From IMG/VR virus record IMGVR_UViG_3300020465_000120, positions 1 to 20,417 of that record: a stretch of 20,417 nucleotides of DNA; one strand, 5' to 3'. The number at the start of each line of letters is the position of its first letter. The stretch's first letter is position 1. Below are positions 1 to 8,704 of this stretch, piece after piece. Position numbers and translations under genes: made by a program. This DNA comes from a virus. The notes below the pieces were generated by a model. The model saw only the letters and a program-made list of their open reading frames with translations. It had not been told where the DNA came from and ran no database searches.

Positions 1-470
1 GCCTCATAAAAATCAGCTGTAAATCTACCTCTACCTCCAAGGGTATTATCAACAGCGCTTACAACCGCTTTGTTAGTACCTGAACCATCATTTTGTACAA
101 TAACTACTGTTTGTCCTACTCTAATTACTTGTTCTGCTGCTGTAGGATCTAGTACGTCATTTACTTGAAAGACAACTTGATCATCTGTTGCAGATCCCGT
201 TGAACCCACTTGAGTGTATTTAGTATGTAATCTACCTTGTTCTGCCCATTTGATAAGGTCAGAGTTGGTAGGCATCTCTGCTCCTACCATACGTAGGAAA
301 GAAGAGATTGTTCTGTTACCATAACGCTCGAATTCTTTTTCGTACGTATCAGGTAAATATTGATTCAACCAATCAAAATCTGCATTGGTTAAATAGTTTT
401 GAGCTGTAGGAGTTCTTTCTGAACTCGGCGTTAGCGCAAATGTTGGAGTCGATTTTACTTGTCCAGCCAT
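1..470 (-). CDS. Major capsid protein, N-terminal part (gene runs off the left edge)
   Basis: This is an open frame of 156 codons from an ATG at 470 that reaches the window edge without a stop, so the 3' part of the gene is missing. The product begins MAGQVKSTPTFALTPSSE and contains an FERYGNRTISSFLRMVGAEM segment followed by SDLIKWAEQGRLHTKY. I recall this combination from major head proteins of marine flavobacterial phages. The gene is the last in the TerL, portal, scaffold-like order, which is where a major capsid protein is expected. The leader is very AT-rich without a Shine-Dalgarno sequence. The identification rests on recalled sequence pattern and gene order, since the diagnostic core of the capsid fold lies outside the window. 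Confidence 0.7.
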   Translation of the reverse strand, partial: MAGQVKSTPTFALTPSSERTPTAQNYLTNADFDWLNQYLPDTYEKEFERYGNRTISSFLRMVGAEMPTNSDLIKWAEQGRLHTKYTQVGSTGSATDDQVVFQVNDVLDPTAAEQVIRVGQTVVIVQNDGSGTNKAVVSAVDNTLGGRGRFTADFYE

Positions 471-499
471 AATATATAATTTTTAATTAATTTTTAAAT

Positions 500-1678
500 T
501 TAACTTCGTTTTACACTTTTAATTTTCAGTCCTCTACTCGAAGGTTGAGATACTGATTTAACTTGCATTCCTCCTTTAGTCGATATTTCTGGTGTTGTGC
601 GCTCAGTCATATTTATATTTTTAGTCTTACGCATAACATCTTCAGTCGCATTTGATTTGCCCTGATCATAAAAAAACTGAGCAAACTTTTCAGGATTCAT
701 TGCTATAGCTAAAGAGCGGTGGTATCCTTCTGCGTCTTTAAGCATTCCACCTTCATCCAAAAATTTATTTACAAAATTCATTGGAGTATCTTGGACTTTC
801 CTTAAATCAGCTGGGCTACCAGGAGAAAATATTACTTCTGAATCATCTACCTTGAATTTAAAACCTTTAAACTCGGTATTAAATAACTCATCGCTTTTTT
901 TCGCAAACCACTGAGACTTGCGGTTACTTTCTTCTTGTTGCGTTTTAGCTTCACTCATATATTGCTTATAAGCTTCATATTCTTGTGAGGGCGGGGCTGA
1001 ACTTTCTCTTGACTCAAGAGGCTGTTTGTATATTTCCTGCTGTTCTCTAAAGAATTTTTTAGCTTTGGCAATATCTTTTTTCTTTGCTAGTTTGAGTTTT
1101 TTTATAGCTGCTGGCTCATCAACCTCTTCATCGTAGTCATATTCTTCCATTAAGGAATCAATGTCTTCAGGGTCTAAACCTTCTTCAGTTATAGTTAAAT
1201 ACTCTCGAAGCAAAGAGTCAGGATTCATGTTAGAAAAATCTTGCTGTAACTTTACATAATCTTCTAAACTTCTTCCTGTTTCTTTTTTATATTTAAAATA
1301 AGCAGCTACATCTTCGGGCAGAGGCTCGGCCTCTTCTCTTTCAGCTGTAAGTTCCTCTAAAGAACTAATCTGCTTACCATATCTTTTTTCAATAAATGAA
1401 AGAACATCTGTTTCTTGTATTGGCGGAGGCTCACTTTGTTCTGTCTTTGGTGTTTCCGTTTCAGGTTCTTTAACACTTTCGACAGGCTCTGGTTCGCTTA
1501 CCGGATCTTCTGTTTTTTGTTCAGGCTCAGAAGATACATCTTTAACTACCTGTTTTTGTTCTGGCTTATCATCAAACTCTAGCTTTTGCTGAGCTTCATG
1601 TTTATCTAAAAGCTCTTGTTCGATTTGCTGTTTAGATTTTTCAACCACATCGGTGACTTCTCTTACTTTTATGTCCAT
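500..1678 (-). CDS. Probable capsid scaffold/assembly protein
   Basis: This 392-residue protein lies between portal and major capsid genes. Its sequence is highly charged and low in complexity. Residues about 35-90 are rich in Pro, Glu and Lys and probably disordered. Residues about 90-240 are acidic and helical, including an LPEDVAAYFKYKKETG segment and a Glu/Asp run, followed by a lysine-rich helix. The C-terminal 30 residues are basic (ending GLKIKSVKRS). An acidic helical body with a basic C-terminal capsid-binding tail in this position fits a scaffolding protein that is removed or digested during head maturation. I see no protease catalytic motif. It could also be a minor head protein. 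The role is inferred from position and composition. Confidence 0.55.
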   Translation of the reverse strand: MDIKVREVTDVVEKSKQQIEQELLDKHEAQQKLEFDDKPEQKQVVKDVSSEPEQKTEDPVSEPEPVESVKEPETETPKTEQSEPPPIQETDVLSFIEKRYGKQISSLEELTAEREEAEPLPEDVAAYFKYKKETGRSLEDYVKLQQDFSNMNPDSLLREYLTITEEGLDPEDIDSLMEEYDYDEEVDEPAAIKKLKLAKKKDIAKAKKFFREQQEIYKQPLESRESSAPPSQEYEAYKQYMSEAKTQQEESNRKSQWFAKKSDELFNTEFKGFKFKVDDSEVIFSPGSPADLRKVQDTPMNFVNKFLDEGGMLKDAEGYHRSLAIAMNPEKFAQFFYDQGKSNATEDVMRKTKNINMTERTTPEISTKGGMQVKSVSQPSSRGLKIKSVKRS

Positions 1679-1733
1679 TTGATTAAATTTGATTTATAAA
1701 ACAAAATTAATAAAAAAAGAAATACGTTTTTTG

Positions 1734-4169
1734 CTACCTAGGATCAAACTCCGCAAGGTCAAAACCGTCCATAGAATCTTCATTTGACTCAAAGTTTTTA
1801 GGCGGTAAATTGTTTTTTCTTTGGTTAATTAATTCAGATTGTTCTGTGTTTTGTTGACTAATTCTTTTACTTTTAGCCTCTTCTCTAGCCCCTTCTCTAA
1901 AAGCTAAAGCGTTTTCAGATACATTTCTAAGTTGCTGATTATAAGCAAATTCCTGTTTCATAAGCTGAGCTTTAAGATTTGCTTCATTATTTTGTTTCTC
2001 TATCTCAAAAGCAATTTCAGCTTGCTTTACTTTCATTTCAGCTTGCGCCTCAAGTTCTATTTTTTGTACCGCTACTTGAGCAGCCATCTCTTGAGATTTA
2101 AGTTGTTGTTGAGAAATCATAGCTTGTTTTTGCATTTCTCTTTTTTCGTCAGCTTCTTGTTTAGATTTTCTTTTTACTTTTAATAACTGATTAGCTAGTT
2201 TTAGATTTTTAATTTCACGAATGTCAATAGCGTCTTCAAGATTAATATCTTGTTTGGATAAAGCCATTTGTATATTCTGCTCAAGCATAGCTTTTTGCTC
2301 TTCATCGGGAGACAACTCAATAAACACCCCAAAGTCATAGATGTAAAGCTGAGAAATTTCTCCTAATATGCTGACATTATACTTTCCTATTTTATTTATA
2401 AAGTCATCTTTAAAATCTGCAAACTCTAATATATCAGCCACCCTATACGTTAGCGCTTCAGCTAACGTGCGATATATGTAAAGACTTCCGTCTAATATAT
2501 GGCGGGTAGCTGTGTTTGAGTTGAGTGCCGCTAATTTTTGCACACCCACTAAAGCATCTGGGTTTGGGGTCGAACCGTCTCTAGCTTCATTTAAACCTGT
2601 AACTGATCTAATCATATCCAGGTAATGATTATAATTTGCTATGAGCATTTGAGTTTTAGAGGCCCCTGAATTACTTGTTAATTGTTGAATAGGAGTACGC
2701 CCTTGATTATATTCTCCCTCTTGCGTGTAACTACGCCCAACGACGCTACCTGTTTGAAAATAAAGCCGAAGTGCATCTTCTGGATTATACGCGGCTCCTG
2801 TACCTAAATCAACCTCATTTAAACCATCGGCATCTATATACACACCATCGGGAACTACTCGAGCTATCACTTGTTGTAGTTTAAGATGTGTCATTTGAAT
2901 TAAATCTGCAAAAGGAATCATTCTTCTTACTAAAGATTCTATTACCCCTTTATACATTCTAGGCGCAACAGCCACATAATTAGGTAAAGCATGTTGAGAT
3001 GACGACTTAGGACGTACCATATTTTTTGCAAGCTCCCATTTTAAGATTATGTTAGTGCCCATGACCATAACGCCATCATACCATACATCGATAGTCTTTT
3101 CTATTTTTTCAAACTTACCTTCTTCCAACATTTCTTCCGGTGGATTGAAAGTATCATCTTTTTCGATCATTCTACTAGACCCTGTATCTGTAATCTTTTT
3201 TTTATAAACCATTTTTTTGGTGGTCTTATAATTAAAATACATTAAAGTACAAGTGTCTCTATAAAATATATCATTCTCGTAATACTGAGCAGTGTTAAAG
3301 TAATCGTACCAGCTTTGGCTATATTGAGATATTTTTTCTAAATCTTCTCTAGTTAATGTAGGATCTATTTTTATTAACTCACTTATTCCAACCGTTTTTA
3401 TTTCCCCCCAGTAAAAACAATCTTTAAAATAAGGATCTTCCGTATAACTATATACCACATTTGCAGGGTCTACGTAGGAAACTTTTACTCCTGATCCTGG
3501 CAAAAACTCATGCTTTGCCATGCCTACACCTACAACCATCTGGTCATAGTCTATTCGTTTTCTAATATCTTCATAATGATTCTCTGCAAACATAGTATCT
3601 ATAGCTTCTTCTTCCGCTATTTCTATTGCTGGCTTATAATTTAAATTCATATACAATGAAAGCTCTTCATCGGATGCAGGCAATTCATCAGGGTCCATTA
3701 TAAATGGATCAAAACCGGTTTCATCTTTTATCGTACTTAATACAGGTTTAGCGGCCATTTGACCTTCTATCATGTCTTGATATTTACTTCTTTTAGATTG
3801 AGATAACGCGTCTTGTGCATAAGCTTTTACTTTAAACAGTCTGTCTTGCATTCCGTTTACTACTATATCTACAAACTTAGGAAGGATAGGGACGGGCGTC
3901 CAATCTAAATTTAGATAAGACAAATCTCCGTCAACAGCTAATTCGTTTTTATACTTAGCAATTGACTGCTCTCCACGAGCATAAAGTCTTAATCTATTGA
4001 AATCTCTCCACTGACTGTAGTATCTACACCCATTAGAGTCTTTTCTAAACCATTCGTATTGTATCGCTTGTCCTATCTGTAATCCGAACTGGTCGGTGGC
4101 TTTTTCGGCGTCTGATACAAACTGACTTGGAAAACCTACAGATGAAATATTTATTTTTACGTCCTTCAT
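1734..4169 (-). CDS. Portal protein
   Basis: This 811-residue protein starts directly after the terminase stop codon (TAG then ATG with no gap). In phages this position belongs to the portal, the dodecameric ring through which DNA is packaged. The first 620 or so residues look like a large portal body: an N-terminal helical part with SQWRDFNRLRLYARGEQS, then a mixed alpha/beta clip and wing region. Residues about 655-775 form a long coiled coil rich in Gln, Glu, Lys and Ala, which would fit an extended barrel pointing into the capsid. The acidic tail ends GFDLAEFDPR. The length is at the large end for portals and similar to portals of crAss-like and flavobacterial podoviruses as I recall them. 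The call depends on gene order and architecture. Confidence 0.75.
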   Translation of the reverse strand: MKDVKINISSVGFPSQFVSDAEKATDQFGLQIGQAIQYEWFRKDSNGCRYYSQWRDFNRLRLYARGEQSIAKYKNELAVDGDLSYLNLDWTPVPILPKFVDIVVNGMQDRLFKVKAYAQDALSQSKRSKYQDMIEGQMAAKPVLSTIKDETGFDPFIMDPDELPASDEELSLYMNLNYKPAIEIAEEEAIDTMFAENHYEDIRKRIDYDQMVVGVGMAKHEFLPGSGVKVSYVDPANVVYSYTEDPYFKDCFYWGEIKTVGISELIKIDPTLTREDLEKISQYSQSWYDYFNTAQYYENDIFYRDTCTLMYFNYKTTKKMVYKKKITDTGSSRMIEKDDTFNPPEEMLEEGKFEKIEKTIDVWYDGVMVMGTNIILKWELAKNMVRPKSSSQHALPNYVAVAPRMYKGVIESLVRRMIPFADLIQMTHLKLQQVIARVVPDGVYIDADGLNEVDLGTGAAYNPEDALRLYFQTGSVVGRSYTQEGEYNQGRTPIQQLTSNSGASKTQMLIANYNHYLDMIRSVTGLNEARDGSTPNPDALVGVQKLAALNSNTATRHILDGSLYIYRTLAEALTYRVADILEFADFKDDFINKIGKYNVSILGEISQLYIYDFGVFIELSPDEEQKAMLEQNIQMALSKQDINLEDAIDIREIKNLKLANQLLKVKRKSKQEADEKREMQKQAMISQQQLKSQEMAAQVAVQKIELEAQAEMKVKQAEIAFEIEKQNNEANLKAQLMKQEFAYNQQLRNVSENALAFREGAREEAKSKRISQQNTEQSELINQRKNNLPPKNFESNEDSMDGFDLAEFDPR

Positions 4170-6416
4170 CTATTTAATTAATTCGCTGTAAATTCCACTA
4201 TTAGCATATCTTGCAAAGTTAATATTTATTTTGGTTTGTTTTTGTTCAGGTAAATACAGGTTTTTTTGATTAGCCATTACCGCTAAACCCGAACTAATAC
4301 TAGCGTCAAACTGAGTTCTGTTGTTAATATCAAATCTAGACCATTCTTCTAGTGTCCTCATAAAATACATAGTCCCCATAGCGTTCGGGTCCCTATATGT
4401 TCCCTCAAGGTCTAATCCTACATACTTTTCAATATAAGATTCAATAGCTGCGGCATGTGATTGTTTCACATCTTCAGATGTATTAGGTATTCCTCCTAAT
4501 TCTTTTTCAGCCTTAGATAGTTTATTAAAGTGTCTGTCGGGTCTGTTCATGCTAAATCCTCTATATCCCCTATTTTTAAAATGGTACAAAAGTCTCGGCT
4601 TGTTATTCTCCACCAAAATAGGCATACTGTAAAAGACGCACGCCATTAAAACTTCTTCAAAAAATATTTCAGCAGTCTGCGGCCGGGCAACGTACTCTAA
4701 AAAAAACTCATTACTAGGAGCTTGCTCCATACTAAATTTAGTTAATCCATGCAATGCACCGTTAGAACCTCTTCCTCCTACCGTTCCTGAAATATCATAG
4801 GAGTCACATCCAAAAGCCCCTATGTGTTCATTAACAGGGTAATAAGTTCCGTTTCGGTTTTGTTTTTTATTTGTTAATGATTTATTTGGTGTCCAAGAAA
4901 CTTTAAACCTTCCTTTAGGATCTGGGCTAAATATCACTTCAGTATCTTTCACTCCGTCTTTCCAATAAAATCTTCCAGTCGTAACGTGCTGACCCATTAT
5001 TAGTGAGTCATTGTAGTCGATCTGTTGATATATTTTACTTAAATTAAAAAGAGAGGATTTACTTTCATCCCTAAATGCATGAGATACACTTCTAGGAAAC
5101 TGACGGTAGTATTCATTCAAAGCATCAGGATCTTTTTTTAAGGAGTCAACTTCTGCTTGCCAGTAGTCTATGGCCCCATTTGTTATCATTTCACCGTCCA
5201 CCCCCATTACTGGTTTTTCTGGTCTATAAAAAACAGGCATCCCGTACCTATCAATAAATCCTTCCATGTTCCATTCCATAGGAATAAACAAAGAATACAT
5301 GCCGCTTTTTGTTTGGCCGTTAGAGTTTCTTGTGTTTACGTCTGAATCTTCAAATAATTTTTTGAAGTTAGCCCCTCCTTTGCTTAAGGCATTAGACGTT
5401 GATCCCATCATGCATTTCCCAATAATTTTACTTCCGAGTCTTAAACACGTCTTGGTTACTCGCCAATTGTTTAAAATGTTATTGGGCTTTAACCACTTAC
5501 CGCTTTCATCATGTACTAAAAGCAAAAGCTTTTCCCCGTCATAAGAGTTCTCATCTGTATTTTTCCAATCTATTGTGGTGTCTAGTCCATACAGTTCATC
5601 ATCAGCTATGTCATACATGTTTTTCTTAGTGATTTTAGATGCAGGGATTCTAAAAGCTAATTCTGTTTTTGGCTTATCCATTCCATCTTGTATCGGTTTG
5701 AAAAAAAATGGTAGCCTGTTGGCTATAGGTACAACTTTATCTGTAAACATTTTTTTAGCATCCGATCCAGTTTTAGATAATATACCTACCCTTGCATCTT
5801 TAGCTAAAGTTCCAGTGTTTACACACTCAGAAGAACCCATAAAAGAAAATCCAGATCGTCTGATTTTTAAATAATCTAAACCAAAACATCTGTTATCAGC
5901 TTTACAAGCCTCCCAATAAATAAAAAAGATTCTATTAGCTTCCCTAAAATCTGGATACCCTACATCTATTGTAGTCCATTGCAAATACATATAATGAGCT
6001 CCGGTAATATAAGTTGGTTTTCCATTGTTATAAAAAGTATATCCTAATTCGCGCCTATCAAACTCTCCCTCAATATAATCTACCCATTTATTTTTAAATG
6101 CAGCAGGCATTTCATTCCATTGAAATATAGAAGATATTCTAGAGAGCTCTCTGGGTAAAAGTTTTCGCTCCCAATACTGGTTTGATTTTGTCTCCGATCT
6201 TTTATAACCGCTGCCTTCTATAGGCGGAAGAGCTATATGTAGCCCGTTTATTTCTACTACCTCGCCTATTTTTCCAGATTTGGAAATAACTACTACATCA
6301 TACTTTTCATTATAACCATAAAACCAAGTGCGTCCTTTGTTTTTACGCTTTATAATAGCGCTAGGTATATAATTTATAACACTGCTATATATTTTATTTT
6401 GATCTTCGTTCTGCAA
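4170..6416 (-). CDS. Terminase large subunit (packaging ATPase and nuclease)
   Basis: This 748-residue protein is the packaging motor that drives DNA into the prohead and cuts it. Visible motifs in order are: an N-terminal extension (about 1-85) with a VVVISKSGKIGEVVEINGLH segment; an adenine-proximal region with TYITGAHYMYLQW (about 135-147); a Walker A-like stretch RRSGFSFMGSSE at 186-197 that lacks the usual GKT/GKS; Walker B LLLLVHDE with D303 and E304; a coupling motif GSTS at 338-341; and an RNase H-like nuclease with D538 (GCDSYD), E603 (LVENN) and a probable third acidic residue near D649. It overlaps the preceding small gene by 23 bp and abuts portal. The motifs resemble TerL of crAss-like and flavobacterial phages as I recall them. 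Confidence 0.85.
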   Translation of the reverse strand: MQNEDQNKIYSSVINYIPSAIIKRKNKGRTWFYGYNEKYDVVVISKSGKIGEVVEINGLHIALPPIEGSGYKRSETKSNQYWERKLLPRELSRISSIFQWNEMPAAFKNKWVDYIEGEFDRRELGYTFYNNGKPTYITGAHYMYLQWTTIDVGYPDFREANRIFFIYWEACKADNRCFGLDYLKIRRSGFSFMGSSECVNTGTLAKDARVGILSKTGSDAKKMFTDKVVPIANRLPFFFKPIQDGMDKPKTELAFRIPASKITKKNMYDIADDELYGLDTTIDWKNTDENSYDGEKLLLLVHDESGKWLKPNNILNNWRVTKTCLRLGSKIIGKCMMGSTSNALSKGGANFKKLFEDSDVNTRNSNGQTKSGMYSLFIPMEWNMEGFIDRYGMPVFYRPEKPVMGVDGEMITNGAIDYWQAEVDSLKKDPDALNEYYRQFPRSVSHAFRDESKSSLFNLSKIYQQIDYNDSLIMGQHVTTGRFYWKDGVKDTEVIFSPDPKGRFKVSWTPNKSLTNKKQNRNGTYYPVNEHIGAFGCDSYDISGTVGGRGSNGALHGLTKFSMEQAPSNEFFLEYVARPQTAEIFFEEVLMACVFYSMPILVENNKPRLLYHFKNRGYRGFSMNRPDRHFNKLSKAEKELGGIPNTSEDVKQSHAAAIESYIEKYVGLDLEGTYRDPNAMGTMYFMRTLEEWSRFDINNRTQFDASISSGLAVMANQKNLYLPEQKQTKININFARYANSGIYSELIK

Positions 6417-6672
6417 ATCCTTGTTTTGTGTCTGTCTTTTGATTATTAACAGACATGTTTATATTTTCTTGTTCTGCATCTATTTTATTTAATATTTCAA
6501 ATGCATCAAAAATTGCTAACTTTTTAGTAGCCGCTGCATTCTTTAATCTGTCTGCAGCTAATTCATCCTCTGGATCAGGCTTAATAATATTTTCTTTGGC
6601 CACTTTGATAAGTTGCTCTACGGCTTTTCTGCCAGCCTCTATAATTTGTACTTTTAACAATTCTGAGCTCAT
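6394..6672 (-). CDS. Possible terminase small subunit
   Basis: This 92-residue, largely helical protein is encoded directly upstream of the large terminase and overlaps it by 23 bp, which suggests translational coupling. The N-terminal part (SSELLKVQIIEAGRKAVEQL) and the central part (PEDELAADRLKNAAATKKLA) are amphipathic helices, and the C-terminal 20 residues are polar and probably flexible. Small terminases are usually helical DNA-recognition proteins encoded immediately before TerL, so position supports that role. I do not see a clear helix-turn-helix motif, and an unrelated packaging accessory protein remains possible. Its ATG overlaps the stop of the gene before it as ATGA. Confidence 0.5.
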   Translation of the reverse strand: MSSELLKVQIIEAGRKAVEQLIKVAKENIIKPDPEDELAADRLKNAAATKKLAIFDAFEILNKIDAEQENINMSVNNQKTDTKQGFAERRSK

Positions 6673-7232
6673 AACATTAATGTTATTTGATGGTCGTACA
6701 TCCTATAGAGTTTCTCTTGGTCTACTTCAAACTCATATTCACTTTCTGGTTTAAAGCTCACGTGTTGTCCTTTTTGAACTCCTTGAGAAATTAAATACTT
6801 ATTAGGATATTTCATTTCTCCCATTAAAGGCTCTTCTTGTCCTCTTTTAAATATAAAAGATTTTTTTGTTTTTAAAGGCTTTATAAAACAATAGCGATCA
6901 TGACTATACCATTTGCCGTTTTGTTTATACATGTAGAACTGATCATTGTCTATAAAAAACAAATCATCTTTAAAATAACTTTTACCACTTTGTTGCCTAC
7001 CTCTCATATCATTATAGTATTTGAAAACATTATGGTGAACTAAAAGTATATCAGATATTCTTATATCCCCTTTATAGTTAAGCGGGAGCTCTTTTACTAT
7101 AGCATATCTGTTGGAATACTTATAATCCTCTTCCGATGAACTAGTAATAAAATCTAGTCCAGCAATGGATTTAGTATTATTATATCTTTTTCCAAACAGA
7201 GGTTTAACAATAAAATAAAATGGCGATCTCAT
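6669..7232 (-). CDS. Unknown phage protein resembling two tandem GroES-type beta barrels
   Basis: This 187-residue protein sits just upstream of the probable terminase genes. The C-terminal half (about 113-187) follows GroES order: an FIKPLK strand, a lysine-rich loop, GEM..PN, a GVQKGQHVSF stretch like the VKxGDxVLF strand of co-chaperonins, and EVDQEKLYRMYDHQITLML like the IDGEEYxIxREDDILAVL ending. The N-terminal half repeats the plan with IVKPLFGKRYNNT, a glycine/serine loop, ISDILLVHHNVF and a second beta hairpin. This suggests a duplicated or pseudo-dimeric GroES-like fold. It is distinct from the ordinary groES at 18118. Whether it binds a chaperonin or uses the barrel for head assembly cannot be told. 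It joins its neighbours by TAATG at its start and ATGA at its end. Confidence 0.5.
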   Translation of the reverse strand: MRSPFYFIVKPLFGKRYNNTKSIAGLDFITSSSEEDYKYSNRYAIVKELPLNYKGDIRISDILLVHHNVFKYYNDMRGRQQSGKSYFKDDLFFIDNDQFYMYKQNGKWYSHDRYCFIKPLKTKKSFIFKRGQEEPLMGEMKYPNKYLISQGVQKGQHVSFKPESEYEFEVDQEKLYRMYDHQITLML

Positions 7233-7456
7233 TAAAAATTTATATTATATTCAATAGATATAGGGACATGTGAATTAAATTCTTTCCATAACAATATTTC
7301 ATCTTTTCGCTGAATCCATATTTTAATTGATTGATTTTCAGAAACATATTGAATTAAATGAATGAAGTATTTTCCGTTTAATATTTCTTGTCCTACAATG
7401 TAATGCATAGCGCCAGATTTATAATCTGGTCCTACAGAAATCTTTCGGATGTCCAT
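7232..7456 (-). CDS. Small conserved phage protein of unknown function
   Basis: This 74-residue, beta-rich protein begins MDIRKISVGPDYKSGAMHYIVGQ and ends with SHVPISIEYNINF. The pattern of alternating hydrophobic residues, with SIKIWIQ followed by ILLWKEF, suggests a small beta sheet. I recall similar small proteins in marine phage genomes, where they also precede terminase genes, but none with a known role. The stop overlaps the next ATG as TAATG. The leader holds TATCTTTA about 25 bp upstream of the ATG, one mismatch from the Bacteroidetes -7 box, and this gene could be the first of the packaging operon. Confidence 0.6.
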   Translation of the reverse strand: MDIRKISVGPDYKSGAMHYIVGQEILNGKYFIHLIQYVSENQSIKIWIQRKDEILLWKEFNSHVPISIEYNINF

Positions 7457-7494
7457 TAGATTAAATTTAATTTAAATATAAAGATACAAATAAT

Positions 7495-7632
7495 TTAACG
7501 CCCTTGTCCTCGATAGATTTTGCGATAGTTTTTAGAAGATTTTAGCGCTGAAGTTTTTGTCTTTGAATGAACGCCTGGACGTCTAACTTTAGGTTTAGCT
7601 TGAAAAGAACTATAGTTGATTGTTTTCGCCAC
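7495..7632 (-). CDS. Small basic phage protein (45 aa, GTG start)
   Basis: A short frame beginning with GTG at 7632 encodes 45 residues: MAKTINYSSFQAKPKVRRPG, then VHSKTKTSALKSSKNYRKIY and RGQGR before the stop. In-frame stops immediately upstream rule out a longer ATG-initiated version. The RPGVHSKTKTS ... KNYRK.YRGQGR pattern is one I recall from many marine phages as an unannotated small basic protein. It overlaps the 3' end of the holin-like gene by 23 bp, in keeping with the overlapping style of this genome. About one third of the residues are Lys or Arg, so nucleic-acid or virion binding is possible but unproven. Confidence 0.6.
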   Translation of the reverse strand: MAKTINYSSFQAKPKVRRPGVHSKTKTSALKSSKNYRKIYRGQGR

Positions 7633-8107
7633 TACTCATCATGTTAGTTTTATGCTTGCTACCTGCTGAAGATCCAAAGTAGTATCCTATAACTTGAGTA
7701 AAAGCTGCTACAACGGCGCCGAATCCCATATCAAATAACCTTTGTGACTCTTCGGGAATTTGCCATAAGCCAATAGCTCCTGCTACCACACCTACAAAGC
7801 AAATTGTAATACCCCATCCGACCGTTTTAAAAAGAATATCATTAGACCCTGCCGCTAATGCTGCCATCTCTCTTTGTCTAGCGCTTGCTCTGTCTTGAAC
7901 CTCAGCCTCGTATGCTTCGAGCACCATTTCTTGTGCTCTTATTTTATCCTCTGCTGGTGCATCTGAATTTTTGATTGAAGATACTACTTGCTCCACCGAC
8001 ATGTCCCCTTGGATAATACTTCCTAAAGTTGGGTTTATTAAACCTACAGAGGCTTTTAAAAGTTTGCCAACTACAGTCTGTCCGAATTTTTTCTTAGGTT
8101 TGCTCAT
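7610..8107 (-). CDS. Holin-like protein of the 3-TM gene-transfer-release type
   Basis: This 165-residue protein has a basic N-terminus, an amphipathic central helix with the EAEVQDRASARQREMAAL signature, and a C-terminal membrane region with two clear hydrophobic helices, about 93-116 (TVGWGITICFVGVVAGAIGLW) and about 127-145 (GFGAVVAAFTQVIGYYFG). That order matches the family known as holins of three TMs for gene transfer release (Pfam GTA_holin_3TM, recalled). Holins make the inner-membrane lesion that lets the endolysin reach the wall. The adjacent upstream gene is an M15 peptidase, and the two overlap as ATGA, so they form a lysis pair. Confidence 0.75.
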   Translation of the reverse strand: MSKPKKKFGQTVVGKLLKASVGLINPTLGSIIQGDMSVEQVVSSIKNSDAPAEDKIRAQEMVLEAYEAEVQDRASARQREMAALAAGSNDILFKTVGWGITICFVGVVAGAIGLWQIPEESQRLFDMGFGAVVAAFTQVIGYYFGSSAGSKHKTNMMSSGENNQL

Positions 8108-8565
8108 ATTACTTGATAATTAGTTTTCCCATCCTCTCTTACAGCTTTTAAAGCTCGTCCTCTATTTTCACTCTCTGATATAAAGCTTACATGAACCCAG
8201 TCTGGATTAGTTTCATCCCCAAACTCCCAAATAATTTGATCAAAATTTAAATTTTCTCTAATATACTGAAACATCTCAGCATTTGTTTTATGTCCAAACG
8301 TATCATCTAGGTCAATAGCTCGACCCTGGCAATGCTGTGATCGGGAACTTCCTCCGATAGCTCGGTTTAAATCTTCACATCTGAAAAAACTATTTATTTT
8401 TATAGGTCCACCCACCCATTTTCGTAATGGCTCAAAAAGATTGTCAGCCAAGATACCCATGTTAGAAAGCTCATATGAGCCAGGGGTATTGTCGATGTTT
8501 AACCTAGTAGCGGTATTTGACTTAACACCTTCTTTGTACGATACGTGCTCACTTATTCTTTCCAT
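8104..8565 (-). CDS. M15-family peptidoglycan peptidase (endolysin)
   Basis: This 153-residue protein carries the zinc-binding pattern of M15A/VanY-like D,D-peptidases. It has a conserved INSFFRCEDLNRAIGGSSRS segment, then H78-x2-G-R-A-x-D85 (HCQGRAIDLD), and a second histidine, H125, in WVHVSF. A probable general base lies nearby (E114 or D122). Such enzymes cut peptide cross-links in peptidoglycan and serve as phage endolysins. There is no signal peptide, so release would depend on the holin encoded next. The gene overlaps the upstream two-TM gene by 17 bp and the downstream holin gene by 4 bp. It could instead be virion-associated, but the neighbourhood favours lysis. Confidence 0.85.
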   Translation of the reverse strand: MERISEHVSYKEGVKSNTATRLNIDNTPGSYELSNMGILADNLFEPLRKWVGGPIKINSFFRCEDLNRAIGGSSRSQHCQGRAIDLDDTFGHKTNAEMFQYIRENLNFDQIIWEFGDETNPDWVHVSFISESENRGRALKAVREDGKTNYQVI

Positions 8566-8704
8566 GCATTATATACCATTTGTGCAAGGTATAGCCTATA
8601 GCAACAATAGTGGCTAGAATTTTAAGTGCCACATCAATGTCAGTCATTGAAGTAGCTAAAGCTCCTACTGTAAGAGCATAGATTTTTATATCAGTCACAT
8701 CCAT
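8549..8704 (-). CDS. Small two-TM membrane protein, possible second holin
   Basis: The frame starts at the ATG at 8704 and encodes 51 residues: MDVTDIKIYALTVGALATSM, TDIDVALKILATIVAIGYTL and HKWYIMHGKNK. There are two hydrophobic stretches (about 6-20 and 25-41) separated by a short acidic turn, and the C-terminus is basic. That is the layout of small class II-type holins. It overlaps the M15 peptidase start by 17 bp. As a holin-like gene already follows the peptidase, this one may be a second holin, an antiholin or an accessory membrane protein. The short length makes it easy to miss in automatic annotation. Confidence 0.6.
   Translation of the reverse strand: MDVTDIKIYALTVGALATSMTDIDVALKILATIVAIGYTLHKWYIMHGKNK

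Noticed and set aside
1932-2183. Plus-strand open frame in the portal gene
   Set aside because: Phe/Leu-rich antisense of the coiled-coil part of the portal; no promoter or homologous motif.
5157-5874. Three plus-strand open frames opposite the terminase gene
   Set aside because: They lie wholly inside the large terminase with its catalytic motifs on the minus strand.
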